Below are positions 36,301-51,300 of a stretch of 64,000 nucleotides of DNA, piece after piece. Numbering within the stretch: the first letter of the stretch is position 1; each line of letters opens with the position of its first letter. The position numbers and the translations under genes are program-made. The stretch spans positions 12,568,714 to 12,632,713 of the forward strand of contig CAIIXF020000007.1 of NCBI GenBank assembly GCA_903813345.2. Reading direction: 5' to 3'. Source of the DNA: Owenia fusiformis. Taxonomy: Eukaryota; Annelida; Polychaeta; Sabellida; Oweniidae. Under the pieces are notes generated by a model. It saw only the letters and a list, made by a program, of their open reading frames with translations, was not told where the DNA came from and did not search any database.

Positions 36301-39300
36301 GCACTTATTAGAGTGGAGACTTGTAATGCTCTATGTGAAAACACTGAAAGGATTACTACCTCCAGTGAATAAAAATGTCACCCAGACTCAGCATGATATG
36401 TCCTTTCAAAGCTTTACTTACCTCTAAACTGTACATATTGTTTAAATCAATTGTATGTATGGATCAAATAAATATATATTGACATAATCCTGGACAGATA
36501 AATCAAAAACATTCATTCATAGCTGAGTAAATTGGAATTCATCAAGAGGGTTGTAAAATATGTGAATTTTAGTGTCCCATAGTAAAATCTGACTTGCGCC
36601 AACTTCTAAGTAATTGGATGGACTAAATGACAAAAGAGGAACAGTTTCTTTTATATTTAACTTTCTTCTGAGTAGAAGCTTGACCTTAAACTGAGTCATT
36701 ATGTAATTTTCCTATTTGTCTTACATATGATCATTGGGTATAAGACATAAACATGTGGTCCCCTCAACATGTTCTCCAAATTAAACTTGAGGTACCCTTG
36801 CCCATGCGCGCATGACTTGTAATATCACTTTGATTCTATCAATTAATTTTGCAGAAGTTCATTTAGGTCAGTTTGTGATGCTGTAAACCGCTTTCAGAGG
36901 CCCTTCAAAAACTCAAGGGTGTAAAGTGGGATGACGCTGGGGGCCAATCAATTGGGTAATTCAATGCTACTTTCTGATTTCCAAAGAGTTCTAGCAAATG
37001 ATCTGCCACAGGCCTTTGCACCATCCTGTTGCCATCATACGTAACAAAATTGAACCTTTGACAATGAAATGTTGTATTTCTATCCAGGAAAGAAATAACT
37101 GGATCATTGATCATATCAAGATATCACTGTCCACAGCATTCACACCAAAAAAGAATTGATCACCACATGTCCAACCACTGAGAAGTTGGCACAAATCAGA
37201 TTTCACATGCGTTTATAAAATCTGTCCTGTGCAGCCAATCATGGACGGAATTCATCAAGAGGGTTGTAAAATATGTGAATTTTTTTCCTTCTGGCCCCCA
37301 CCCTCTTTGAAGGTCTCCAGACACCGTAACAATTTTTTCTAAATTTTTTTTTAAATACTACCCAAAAATATAGACTTCAATCTATGCATTTCTGATGTTT
37401 TTTTCTCCTATTCTTAAAAAAAGTTTTTTCACACTTCAATTGGGGCACTCTCTGTTGCTAGTTTACCCAACTCCTTTGAAGAATAATATTTTGGTGATAA
37501 AACTATACAATAAAAAACTGATTCTTTATGAAATTTTCTATCAAATTGCAGCCTATAGCTATATTCCGGCCTTCCTGGAAAGGCAGAGGGCCTCAATACA
37601 CTGAATATGGCGTGTCCATGAGGTGTGTCAAGAGAGATCAGTCAGGAGCAGTGAGTAGATTAAACAAGTCAAAATTGATTTTAATAAATGAAGTCATAAC
37701 AGTAGAAATAGAGATACCCTAAAACCTATATATTTGAACACCTCTCTAATCATAACACCCCTCAATGGGAACACTTTCCTGCTCTAAATTTTGTTATCTC
37801 CAATTGACTTACATATTAGAAAATGTGAACTTTTACCAAGTGTCATTAAATGACGTCGTGAAGTGCCAATTAAATATTGCATATTGAATCTTTGAAAATC
37901 TTCTTGAAATTGGCAGGCTATGATTACAATGAGATTATATATATTATGATGTACATTTATAAGTTAATGTGTTGTTTTCTAGAACATAACGCTCCACTAT
38001 TTGAACAATGGGACAGCTACATTGTGCTTTTCCCACAGTAAAGAACAGTTCTTTGTACCAGTGGTGATGATATTAAAGGTAAGATTTTGTATCTTAATGA
38101 AGTATAAATTTCGAATAAATAGTAATATTTACAGTCAGTCCACCCATATACCTCAGTGGTAGAGAGTGTTTGACTGAGTGGTCCACGACTCGTAAAAAGG
38201 CTGTGGTGTGTACTTGTATGGCTATGTATGATTGCACATAAAAGAATGCAGGGCTCCTTCAAGGAGGGGTTCCTGGATCTGCCTTCCATGCTAATGCATT
38301 AATTAAGACCGTATATATACGGGATACACCCAAGAACAACTGACTGTTGAAAATATGTAAACTGCAATCTCTCTGAGTCCTGGCTTCTGTTTCGTTTGTA
38401 TTTCCATATGTAACTAACTATTTTCCCATTCTTCCAGGCACTTGTTGAGATGACAGATCAACAGATCTTTAGTGAGATCATCAAAGGGAAAGAAGACAAC
38501 TCCTACTTCAAAGGGTAAGACCTCATTTGTTTACTCAAATCACTTTCATATCTTACATTGATAAAGCAAAGCTTGGGTAAACAATTAACGCAGAGGTCTA
38601 TACAGAGTGTCTCAAAAAAAATGTTACACTTACAAAAAGTTCAATATCTTTCATAATTTTGACTTTTTCCTAAAATGTACTTTGGATACCAAAAGAATAA
38701 TCTTTATCCAATAATTTGACACCATCAGATTCAAAATATGTCCTTGATTGGCTCCACGGGACAGCTTTTAGTGTCCCATAGTAAAATCTGACTTGCGCCA
38801 ACTTCTAAGTAATTGGATGGACTAAATGACAAAAGAGGAACAGTTTCTTTTATATTTAACTTTCTTCTGAGTAGAAGCTTGACCTTAAACTGAGTCATTA
38901 TGTAATTTTCCTATTTGTCTTACATATGATCATTGGGTATAAGACATAAACATGTGGTCCCCTCAACATGTTCTCCAAATTAAACTTGAGGTACCCTTGC
39001 CCATGCGCGCATGACTTGTAATATCACTTTGATTCTATCAATTAATTTTGCAGAAGTTCATTTAGGTCAGTTTGTGATGCTGTAAACCGCTTTCAGAGGC
39101 CCTTCAAAAACTCAAGGGTGTAAAGTGGGATGACGCTGGGGGCCAATCAATTGGGTAATTCAATGCTACTTTCTGATTTCCAAAGAGTTCTAGCAAATGA
39201 TCTGCCACAGGCCTTTGCACCATCCTGTTGCCATCATACGTAACAAAATTGAACCTTTGACAATGAAATGTTGTATTTCTATCCAGGAAAGAAATAACTG

Positions 39301-42300
39301 GATCATTGATCATATCAAGATATCACTGTCCACAGCATTCACACCAAAAAAGAATTGATCACCACATGTCCAACCACTGAGAAGTTGGCACAAATCAGAT
39401 TTCACATGCGTTTATAAAATCTGTCCTGTGCAGCCAATCATGGACGGATTTTGAATCTGATGGTGTGGATTTATTCGAGATAGGCTGTTCTTTTAGTATC
39501 TAAGTATATTTTAGGGAAAAAGTCAAAATCATGAAAGATATTGAACTTTTTGTTAGTGTAACATTTTTTTTGAGACACACTGTAGAGGAAACATTCAGAA
39601 ATCATTGTTTTCTGTAATTCAATCTTGGGGCTGATCGAATACCATAGACTTTGAAAGATCCATGAAGATATATGCTAATCATGATCCTCCCCGAAAAAAC
39701 TCCCCTTTTCCAAGGCTAATATGAAACCTCCAAATCTTGTTTCAAGGTGTGTAGCCAACATGTTAAGACAGTGCCTTGGGGAGAATCTAACCAAACAGTC
39801 ATCTGTATTAAAATACCTTGGAGAGAAGTTCCGCATAAAGTTACGTCTTCCAGAGTGGTACACTGATCTACAGATAGGCAAGTTTCTCATTCAGTAAGTA
39901 CTGTTTATTTATCAATACCTCAATTTAAATCCTCGATATATATTGGACATAGCACAGTAGTTTTTCTGATCATTGAAAGAAAGTGACTTTTGATATGAAA
40001 TAATTCATTAACTGCTTAACAGTAATATTTGTTGAGATAGCGAGAGGGTCAATTTGAAATATGTTTACAATTGATTATGTTTTGAGACAACTAGTCGAAT
40101 AAGTTAAAGACCTGGTCACCCTAGTCCTAATGTTAGTAGCTGGCATTGTATTGTATTGTGTCTTTATCCCATCGAACGAAGTTCGGAGGGATATAGGGAA
40201 CGCCTCCGTCCGTCCGTCCGTCCGTCCGGGCAATAACTCAAATACTGTTGGCCCGATTTTGTTCATATTTTGTACACATATACCCTACGGGGGTAGAAAC
40301 TCTGCTCGAAAGGCGATTTTCAAAATGGCCGCTCATTTCAAAATGGCGGCCATTTTAGTGCCGAATTTACAGTAATTTAGTTGCAATATGTAAAACTGTA
40401 ATAGCAATATGTTTTAGATGTAAAAAAATTATATAGGACATTAATAAAGCTAGAAATGTAGATATTAAAGAAGCACATGGCAGCCATCTTGAAAAATGGC
40501 GGCCTTTACTCGTTATTTTACGATTTTTGCTGTAACTCGAAAAGTAGTGGAGCGATTTTGTTCATATTTGGTATGTGAATACTATAAACATTGCACACTG
40601 TCTAAAGACACTTTTGGTAGAAAGTGGCCATTTTAAAAAATGGCGCCATTTTGAAAAATGGCCGCCATTTTAACCTATTTTACTATAACTCGAAAAGTAG
40701 TGAAGCGATTTTGTTCATATTTGGTATGTGAATACTATAAGGATGGCACACTGTCTAATAACACTTTTGGTAGAAGGCGGCCATTTTTCAAAATGGCCAC
40801 CATTTTAACATATTTTACTATAACTCGAAAAGTAGTGGAGCGATTTTGTTCATATTTGGTATGTGAATACTAAAAGCATGACACACTATCTTTTGACACT
40901 TTTAGTAGAAAGTGGCCATTTTGAAAAAAATGTTGAAAAATGGCCGCCATTTTAATGTATTTTATAATAATTCGAAAAGTAGTGAAGCGATTTTGTTCAT
41001 ATTTGGTATGTGAATACTATAAGTATGGCAAATGGTCTAATGACACTTTTGGTAGAAAGCGGCCATTTTGAAAAATGCCTGCCATTTTTGCTATATACTT
41101 TGTTTGTAAAAATGCCTTCCATGGCTGTTCGATGGGATTCGCTACGCTTTGGCGTTGCCGTTGTTCTGGTTTTCCTTTTAAACATCTGAGTAACAAATAT
41201 GATATTATATAATGTAGCATAATATATTAAAGTATAATATATTTTACACATGTAAAGCTATTTAATCATAAAAAATTAATATTTAATCATATTTCTAAAT
41301 TGTTTTAGTGTACATCTACAGCATGAATGTTTTTCTTGTCTCTCATAAGTCGGCAACAGCTGGGTGTTACTTTTATTATATGTGAGACAAAAATAAATTA
41401 ATATATACATACATATGCATAAAACTTGTAGTTGTCCCATGTTTAATATTTGTAACTAAATCATGTTTTTCTTGCAGAGAATGTGTGTGTATGCATCTTG
41501 AATCAAAGCAAGAGAAGTTTAATTGTTTGGTGTAAGTATTCCATCATTATTATATCAAAACGTTGAAGAATTGTTTTAATATTGCTTCCTTATCACTAGA
41601 TCATTAGAGTAAAAGTGCTATATACTTATCGTAAAATAAGATATAAAATTTGAGAAAAAATTCTGTGGAAAACACTGAGCAAGATTTTTTTGTTAAACTG
41701 TCCAGTAAAACTGGTGCTTGCCAAAAGTGGTTGGATTATAATGTGTTCACATTTCAAAGTTTCTTGAAATTTGAATCAATTGGACGGGGAGATAACAAAA
41801 TTGAGCCAGATGAATGAAAAGTTTCACATTGAGAAGTGTTCAGATTAAAGAAGTGTTTGAATCAGACAAGTTTTACATATCTCTGCACAGGTACATGCTT
41901 AGGAAGTTGTTTGCCTTTGCCAAGGGAGAGTGTGCGGCTGAAAGTGCTGATAGCCCCATGAACCAAGAGGTTCTCTTGCCAGGACATTTGTACCTTATGG
42001 TGTTAAAGGTAGGTACTTGTACCTCATGGTGTTAAAGGTAGGTATTTGTACCTCATGGTGTTAAAGGTAGGCACTTGTACCTCATGGTGTTAAAGGTAGG
42101 CACTTGTATCTCTCCATAATGAGGCAATTTGATAACAGATTATTATATCACTGTCATATTCCTCACTTTCTGATAAAGAAATATATAGTGATATTCAATG
42201 GAAATCACGTGATTTAGTCCAGTGTAATTTCAATTGTATATATTCCGGAGAGTACATTGTTATGATTAATTAGACATCAATAGTTTGTTTTTCCATTAAT

Positions 42301-45300
42301 GTGAGTAAGGAATATAACAGTGAAAAATAAAACAAATATTTAATTCTATTTTTGGTGACACTTTCACAAGATTATATTCTGCTAGCCCTTCGGGCTTCGT
42401 GGAATATTAGTTGTGAAAGATGCACAGGTATTCATCTCAATACCATACAAATAGGGACTGCCTAATTTCGAGCAAAAGTGTAAATGATTTTCCCTTGGGA
42501 ATATCCTCTATAATGTACTATTCCCTCAGCCGCAATTGGGAATAACTTACAACTGAATGAAATTACGTTTTTTTTCCAGGAGAAGATAGAAACCTGGGTG
42601 CTAACTCTGCGGTCATCAATAGAGCGGAAAAGTAAAACTGTTGGAACAGACTACAAGCTATCAGAAAGTGAGTGATGATACATGTATTTTATTTATTGGC
42701 ATGGGTTACAGGAGTCTGTTATAATCAACATGCAGAGTCATTCATTCTGCTTTGTGAATGACCTTAAAAGTGACTATAGGTGAGAAAAAGGCAAAATACA
42801 ATTTAAACTCTTTGTACTCTTTTAAAGCTAAATATATTATACATCAAAATTATGTAAAATTCTATTAAAGTTCTAGTAATCAGGTTAACTCTGTAAAGAC
42901 TCATTCTAATGCTGCCATGTAAGATGCCTGATTGTATCTTGTTTGCATCTTGTAGAAAATTTCAATGATGCGTGCCTTCATGCTATAGATGTCACTAAGC
43001 CAATGGAGTATCTGATGGCAACAGGAAATCTCATTTCTAAATCTGGACTAGGACTCATGCAGGTGAGTACATAAAAGAAATGCAGAAAGTTGGATGACTA
43101 TTTTTATGTCATCACCAATAAATTGTGATAAATTATTGGTTCTTTATTTTTTCGACAAGCATATAGAATATTGTCACTTATTTGCAACTGTAATTTGCAC
43201 TTCTCTAGTCATTTGCAGATTGTGGTGTTTTGTCATTTTAATGCCTTGGGTCTCTTGATTTCTCTTCCAATTGGAGTAAAAACATTTATTGAAGTAAATG
43301 GCAATTATATTATAAAGTATAACCACTACCAAATCTCAATTAACCATGCTAAAACACATCGTTTGCTCAATAGTGGGGATACAGGGTGTCCATAAAGCCT
43401 CTACTCTTAACACAGACTTTGTATTGTAATTGTAAAAATACTTTATGGGCACCCTGTACTATGATTGAATTATGCATATCTTACACATTGATTAATATTA
43501 TGAATTACCTTACTTTATGATAGGCATCTGGGCTTACGGTGATTGCAGACAAGTTGAACTTCTTCCGCTACATTAGTCATTTTCGCTGTGTCCACAGGGG
43601 TGCTTTCTTTGCAGAGATGAGAACGACCTCTGTGAGGAGGCTGCTTCCTGAGGCCTGGGGTATGTTGATCTTTCATACAGTTATCCTCTCTTGACTCCCC
43701 AAATAGTCGTGTTCTTATATATAATTAATTGAGGTCTGTGTTTTGACAGTTTCCTTTTATTGCCCCCATATTGACTTTAATGTAAAATGATTATGTATAA
43801 TGTCCCAGCGTAGGGGATTTGCATGTATTTATTTCTATTGATTCACACATAGAGTGTCTTGCAGCCTGAGAGGTTATCATGAATTCAAATTGTGGTACAG
43901 GGCAAACACCCCACCTAAAGTGAATGGTTATAGCCTATAGAGGCATTTGCATTAAATCATTAAATTTGAAACCAATGAAGTCAACAAGGAAGCAAGGGGC
44001 AATCTTTTAAAAAATTGATTTATGAATTATTTGTTGTAGGCTTTTTGTGCCCTGTTCACACACCAGATGGCTCTCCTTGTGGCCTCATGAACCACATGGC
44101 TGCCCTCTGTCAGGTAAAATTCTAACAATAATTATACAATGTATTCACTTCGATGTGGCCTTTGATGTATTCAAATCTGGTCGCATCAATGCTGAGCTTC
44201 TACACTTCTTTACTGGTAAAAATTCTGTTAGATAATATGAATCTTAAAGTGTAAGGGGTCCTTTCTAAGCAATATCTTAACTGGAAGATTTCCATATTTC
44301 ATTATGATGCCCTAATGGGGTTTAGAATTTTAACCTAAGAATTTTCTGATATAAATTGACACATTATTTATATGTGGTACCTGATTTACAATGAATAAAA
44401 GTCATAATATGAAAGTGAATCACATTTGATAGTATGGTTCTTGTGTTTAAGGTGATGTGTTTACAACCCAGGGTTGCCCACATACCAGAGTTATTGAGCA
44501 CCATGGGAATGTGTCGTCTTGACTCCCCTGCCCCTGGTTGCTATAGTAACTACTATAGCGTGCTCATGGATGGGCGTGTACTAGGCTGGATACACCAAGA
44601 TGAGGCCCAGGGTTTAGTAGACAACCTCAGGTTCATGAAAGTTGAAGCCAAAGGAAAGGTGAAAAAATTGGAAGATAAATCCTTAAACTGTGAAATAGTC
44701 GATTTTGCTTACATGTTAAATATATTATATGCCAATGATATCACTGAAGAAAACTGTACCTTATATAGTGTATATATCTTTGTAGGTACCCGCATCACTT
44801 GAGATTTGCATTGTCCCCAAGACAAAGCATGCTAGTCAGTACCCAGGTGTCTACTTGTTTTCCTCACCAGCTAGATTCCTTAGACCCGTACAGAATATTT
44901 CCCAGGGAAAGTTGGAGTTGATAGGATCCTTTGAACAAGCCTACCTCAATATAGCTCTGTGTGAGAGTGAGATATACCCAGGGGTAAGTATCAGGGTTTA
45001 CAACTAAGGTTGAAACATGATTGTCCAGTTTAACATATTGGCATTCAGTCCATTGCCCAATAGGCAACCCGTTATTGAGTATAGAATGTCTTACAATTGT
45101 CAATGGCATTGCCATATTTGCTGAGGCATATGCAAATAGCTGAGGCAGGTTAAAAGATGCAAATAGCTGAGGCAGGTTAAAAGGTGCTTGTCATGACATT
45201 TGAACTTCATTCATCAGAATAAATGTATTTGACTGTAAAATTTTGATGGGGTAGTTGCCCTGCCTACTGTATGCCTGGCTATACCAATGAATTTAGAAGT

Positions 45301-48300
45301 AAATATCCCATAGAGATATAGAGAAAGTAAGTATCCCATCATCTGTCTGTCATTCCATCCATCCAATTCTGGTTGATAGGTATGATATTTAAAACCGTCT
45401 TGATGAGTCAGGACATATTTAGTAATCAAAGAATATGATTACTTCTGTAAAACATATATTGAAAATGTAGCCATATCTTATATTTGAGTTAATTCATTTT
45501 CTCCTAATGCCTATTACAGTTGACTACCCACATGGAAGTGAATGAGAGTAGCATGCTGAGTGCCATTGCAAGTCTTACCCCCTTTTCAGACTTCAACCAG
45601 AGCCCCAGGAACATGTACCAGTGTCAGGTAAGATGGGTTCTCCTTTTGATAAGTGAGTGTCTATGTTATTTACAATTGGTTCTCTTTAGCTATAGCTCCC
45701 GGGAAAAAACGGGTTGTTATTTTGAAAGTTTTGATCAGGGCTAGGTATGGAAAGTTTGAAGTCAATAAGGAGCAAAAGAATTAGTCATAAATATGAGGCT
45801 GTCTTTTAGCATTATATCAAACCAGTTTTTTAAGATGTTAATATGGGGTTCCCATTACATGACCCATTATCAGTCACATGACTCTTCTCCTTTTAGATGG
45901 GTAAGCAGACCATGGGTACCCCTTTACATGCATACCAGCACAGGGCTGACAATAAGCTGTACAGGATCCAGACCCCCCAATCACCATTGGTTCGTCCCTA
46001 CATGCATGATTATTATGGGATAGATGAATACCCTTTAGGGACCAATGCAATTGTCTGCGTCATATCCTACACTGTAAGTGACCATATTTATTCCATCATG
46101 ACTTGAATTGTATAATATTTTGCATCAAATAGTATGTACAGTTGTTTCATGTCAAACTGATAAACACAATCCAAATTAGCATTTAACTTGCTCATATATC
46201 CTAGCTTAAACAAGGAACTACATCTATTACAAGTGAGACACTTCATTGAGTCAATGATTCTGCAAGATAATCTATGATGTGGAATGTACCTGTAGTCTGT
46301 ACACATTTCTATGTTTTGTTCAATGCCATTAATATTACATGTTGCCCCATTGTCTTATACATGTGTTATAGTGATTAAGATATCATCCTGCTCATATGTT
46401 GATTCATATTAATTTGTATTCCTTTCCTCAAATCACTAACCAAAATAACTTACTTTTTCGAGCTTTCGGTAGCAGCTACTACCTTTGTCAAGATGATATA
46501 TTGGCGGGAAATGGGCTGACCCTTGACCTTGTTTGGGTTTTACTCCTGTGTAGTTCCAACAGTCCCGGGGAAACCTTAAATCCAGAGTCCCTGTTAAGTT
46601 GTGGCTTGCTTGTATGAATATGAAGTGCTTCCTTTACTTTCCGTTTAAAGTAATGGGGTTCTCTATCTAGAATTTTGTACTCCCAGTTAATCCTATGCGC
46701 TTTGGAAACTATATGTTCAGCGATGGCGGATTTATTGGGATTGTTCAGTCTAAAAGCGTCCTTGTGTTCCTTAACTCTTGTATCAATCGCTCTACCGGTT
46801 TCCCCTATGTAGAGTTCACTACAGTCCTTACATTCAATTTGATTCATATTGTCTGTTTTTAGGGCTATGACATGGAGGATGCGATGATTCTAAACAAGTC
46901 GTCCTATGAGAGAGGATTTGCCCATGGCTCTGTCATTAAGTCTGATGTAAGTTTATTACTCATGTCATGTACATTGGCAAATTGGTTCATTAACTTTGTC
47001 ACATTAAGAATTTCTCTAGAATGTCTCTAATGTGACATCATCATTTCCATGGTTACAACAGTTTATTTAGGAATCCTTAACATTATAAAGTTTCTGTTAA
47101 TGACCCCATATACACAAGTTTATTAACTTGAGGTGGTGACATTTTGTATGTTAATGCCTTGTTGAAATATGTGAGTCACTGGGAAATAACAAATTTGGGA
47201 TAAACTGTTAATAATAAGATTTGTTTGTATTAGATACGAGGGGTTATCCAAAAGTCTTGGACGCCCCGCTCTAACTTTGCTATTTTTTAATATAACTACA
47301 TGAAACTTTCAGATAATAAAGATCAATATCTTAACAAATTTATGTATAAGTTTCAACAGAAAATAATATGTTTTAGCTACTTTTCCACATATCTTTTAAT
47401 ACCGGGTCCCTGCCACCCGGAACGGTATATAAATATAGCAAATCACGTCACAACTGTTGCAATATGGCAAATACTTTAGGTGCAGGTGCACAACCTAACA
47501 CCAGCCATGATATGAGAGAATTTTCGATCTTCAATCTGAGTGTTATCTGTCATCATCATCTTCACATATTAAGACATACTTTTCAACATATTTTCCACGA
47601 ATTTGAACACATTTTTCATACCACTTTACCAATGGATGGAAGACATTTATGAAACCGTCATTGCTTATGTGATACAAATGCTGCTGGAGTGCTACTCTAA
47701 ACCTCATTCAATGATTAAAAAAACATTTTCTTTCAACCATCCTTTCAACTTGGAGAAAAGGAAGACAATTACATGGACCCATAGATAGACTGTATCGTGC
47801 ATATGGTAGCTGCTCAAGGTCAATAATAGTGAAAATATCTTGTAGTATTCTTTGTTCCACTTTGATTTCTTTCATGTTCTGCATTTCAGCAGCCATCTTG
47901 CAGCAAAAATGATACCAGAATGAGGGTTGCTTGCCTGATGGCATTTTCTTAGAATTTGACATGTGCGGCCATTGTCATATGTGACATTATAATTAAAACA
48001 CAATTAATTGGTTGCCTAGTAACAAAGGAAGTAAACTAACATGGTTTAACATTCAAAATTCAAAGAAATATAGTGGTCAAGACTTGCGAAACAAGTGAAA
48101 TGGCGGTAACATTTAAGGCTGAAAGTTGCCATGTGCGAATACCGTTCCGGGTGGCAGGGTCCCTGTATTAAAAACTATCTAGAAAACTATACAAAATATA
48201 TCATTTCTCCATGAAATTAATACACAAAGTAGTTAGGTTGTTGGTCTTTATTATTGGAAAGTTTAAAGTAATTTTAACAAAAACCAACAAAAATAGAGCA

Positions 48301-51300
48301 AGGCATCCAAGACTTTTGGATCACCCCTCGTATGTGTTCAGATACAAACATGTTTCATTGTATTTACATTACTTTGTATTCAGCTGATTAACCTAAAAGC
48401 AATCGGTAAAGACAAACACAGGGTGGCACTTCTCTTTGGCTTGAAACCAACAGCACCCAGGTATAATGAGCTAAAGAAGTTCCTAGGGGATGATGGATTG
48501 CCACATGTGGGCGTCTACTTGGAAAATGGAGATCCTTATTACAGGTAAACTTGCATTACAATTACAAATGGTTCCAGTTACATAGCAGAGTTTAATTGCT
48601 TTGTTACGAATCATTCTAACAGAAAGCTTCATAATGAAGGATTTTTGAGGTGTTACTGTGTAGGAAATTTTTATATGGTGGCCTCATATCATGTAATTGT
48701 GCATGTATTCCTAATTCATCCAAATCTCTTGGCAAATCAAGCGGTTTTTCGAAAAATTGCAGATGTCATGTTTTTGTTGAATTAAAGTTATGCAAGAAAC
48801 AAATTTGTATATGAGGCTTTAAATAAAAACTAAGACCCATCAGTCAGTGCCATTTGTAGTACAGTTATTCAGTTTTAACACTATCCTTTGCATTTCAGCT
48901 ATGTGAACATTCAGACTGGCGAGACAGTTGTCCAGAAGTACAAGAGTATGGAGCCAGCTTATATTGACCATATAAAGATACTAGGAAGTGATTTTGGAGT
49001 AGATGAACTACAACAAGTTTTAATTGTCCTTAGAATTGTGGTAAGTGATAAATAAAAGTGTCAGAGCAGAATATGTTTTTTATGCCACTAACATTATTAA
49101 TAAATTTATCCTCAATATGCAATGTCTCAAAACATGTTTTTTATTACATTTTGAGAGAGTACAATATTCTTGTCTTGTACTTAAAGGCAGTGCCTGTGTA
49201 CATCTGGGTGGGCAGATGCCCAATTATTGTGATTTTCATCAATGTATTGTTTTCATAGTGTTTATTTAACATGCATAACAAATGGCATTATTTGAAAAAC
49301 ACAAATTATCAGTCAACTAAAGTATTTGAAAAATATTCTTCAAAATTACTGACAGATATGTTAATTGATTTAAATTCCATTAAAACTCTTTTATAGAGGA
49401 ACACTATGAAAGGAGACAAATTCTCCAATAGACTCGGACAGAAAGACATTTGTAGTCAGAAGTGGCCAGTAGAGAATATGCAATTCTCCATATTGTTATA
49501 TTTCATTGTAGAGAAACCCCATCATAGGAGACAAGTTCTCAAGCAGACATGGGCAGAAAGGCATCTGTAGTCAGAAGTGGCCAGTGGAGAATATGCCATT
49601 CTCAGAGAGTGGGATGACACCAGATATTCTCTTCAATCCTCATGGATTCCCATCCAGAATGACAATAGGTAACATGATGTGATTGATATCAGTGTAGTAC
49701 ATTATTAGATACTTCCTGCTACTTGAAGTAGTTATTTTCTGCCAAAAGATGGCTCTTTGTTACAGCATAGAACCAATCGTTTGATGAGTGTTCGGTTTTA
49801 AGGACATCTAAATAGGACTGGTTATGATTTGGTGAACTAAATTCAACACTTTTGCACGATTTATTGATTCAGAAGACTGTCATTTGGGTTTGCTAAAACA
49901 AATTTTATAAGAAATATGAAGGTATATGAATATTTATCGAATTATCAATTTAAGAGAAAAAATGTTGAATTTAGTTCATCAAATCACATCGAGTCCTTTA
50001 GTAATACTTCCTATCTCAAATAGGATCACCACCAGCACAGCTGAAGTCAGCAGGAGTTGGTAAGGCAGCAAAGTCCAGCTCAAGGTGGATTTGGCTCAAG
50101 AGACAAGTGGTGTCCTTCGGCTCAACCATTACTGCCCCACTCAGTGGAAGCACAAAGGTTAAGGGGTGAAGTGCTGAGACACCTGATAATGATGCAGTGA
50201 AGGACTCCCACTTGTTTCCCTTTGACACTAATTACCTTTTTACATTTCCATGCTCAAAATTGTTGCAATGCAATGTTTATAGGAAAAAAAAAGAATTTCA
50301 TCACACTTATCGAAAAATGATTTTTAGCATACATAGTTTTAATGAATTATGCCTAATAATGGCATAAAGTAGTTCTTTTTGCAGTTTGATTGTGAAACAT
50401 AATTATGTAACATGTATTTTAGTATAACATATAAATACTTCTTCATAATCATCATTTTTGATTAATTTTTAAGCATTCAGAGATACATGACCAACTAATA
50501 AATAATAATCAGGGTCTGCTGGTGTTTAATAAATACTTTTCAATAGAACATATGAGTGCACTTCAGTAATCATTTCAGTTTTTGTATGATATATCTAGAT
50601 CAATGGTGTATAAGTACATCGTTTTGTATTGTTGTAGGAATGATGATAGAAAGTATGGCAGGGAAGTCAGGTGCTATGCACAGCATGTGTCATGATGCTA
50701 CACCTTTTACATTCTCAGAGGATAACTCCGCAATTGAATACTTTGGTGAAATGCTAACTGCTGGTAATTTTAATTATATTTGTTTGAGGCTTCTTAGTAC
50801 TTGGTGTATTTTGATTAAGATATTTAGGACACCTTCAGTGAAACACTATACTGTTGATTAAAATAAAATAAGAAGTTCATATATTAAATGTAAGTCTAAT
50901 ACAGATAACATACTGTAAATATAAGAGTAGTAAACATTGAATGTTTCAGCTGGTTACAACTACTATGGAACAGAGAGGATGTACAGTGGGGTGAATGGGA
51001 GAGAATTTGAGGCAGATATATTTATGGGGGTAGTCTACTATCAGAGACTCAGACACATGGTATCAGATAAATATCAGGTAAATGACTGTTGTCATAACAG
51101 AAGATTTCTATCATTTTATATTTCATAACGTGAGATGAAGGGTCCACCATGTTAAAGTCTATTGTCTTGAAGGTTTATGCATATTTTATATAGAGTTTTA
51201 CATGTTTTATTTCTTCCTTATATTTTGTTGTTTTATTTCTTATTTATATTTTGTTGTTTTATTCCTTCCTTATTTATATTTTGTTGTTTAATTTCTTCCT

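Noticed and set aside
36905-39313. Two identical 69-codon open frames on the minus strand
   Set aside because: They lie in the duplicated interior of a non-coding mariner-type element; identity reflects recent copying, not protein conservation.
49397-49511. Mutually exclusive alternative exon of POLR1B
   Set aside because: The duplicate has no 5' splice site and alters invariant catalytic residues, so a functional alternative exon is unlikely.
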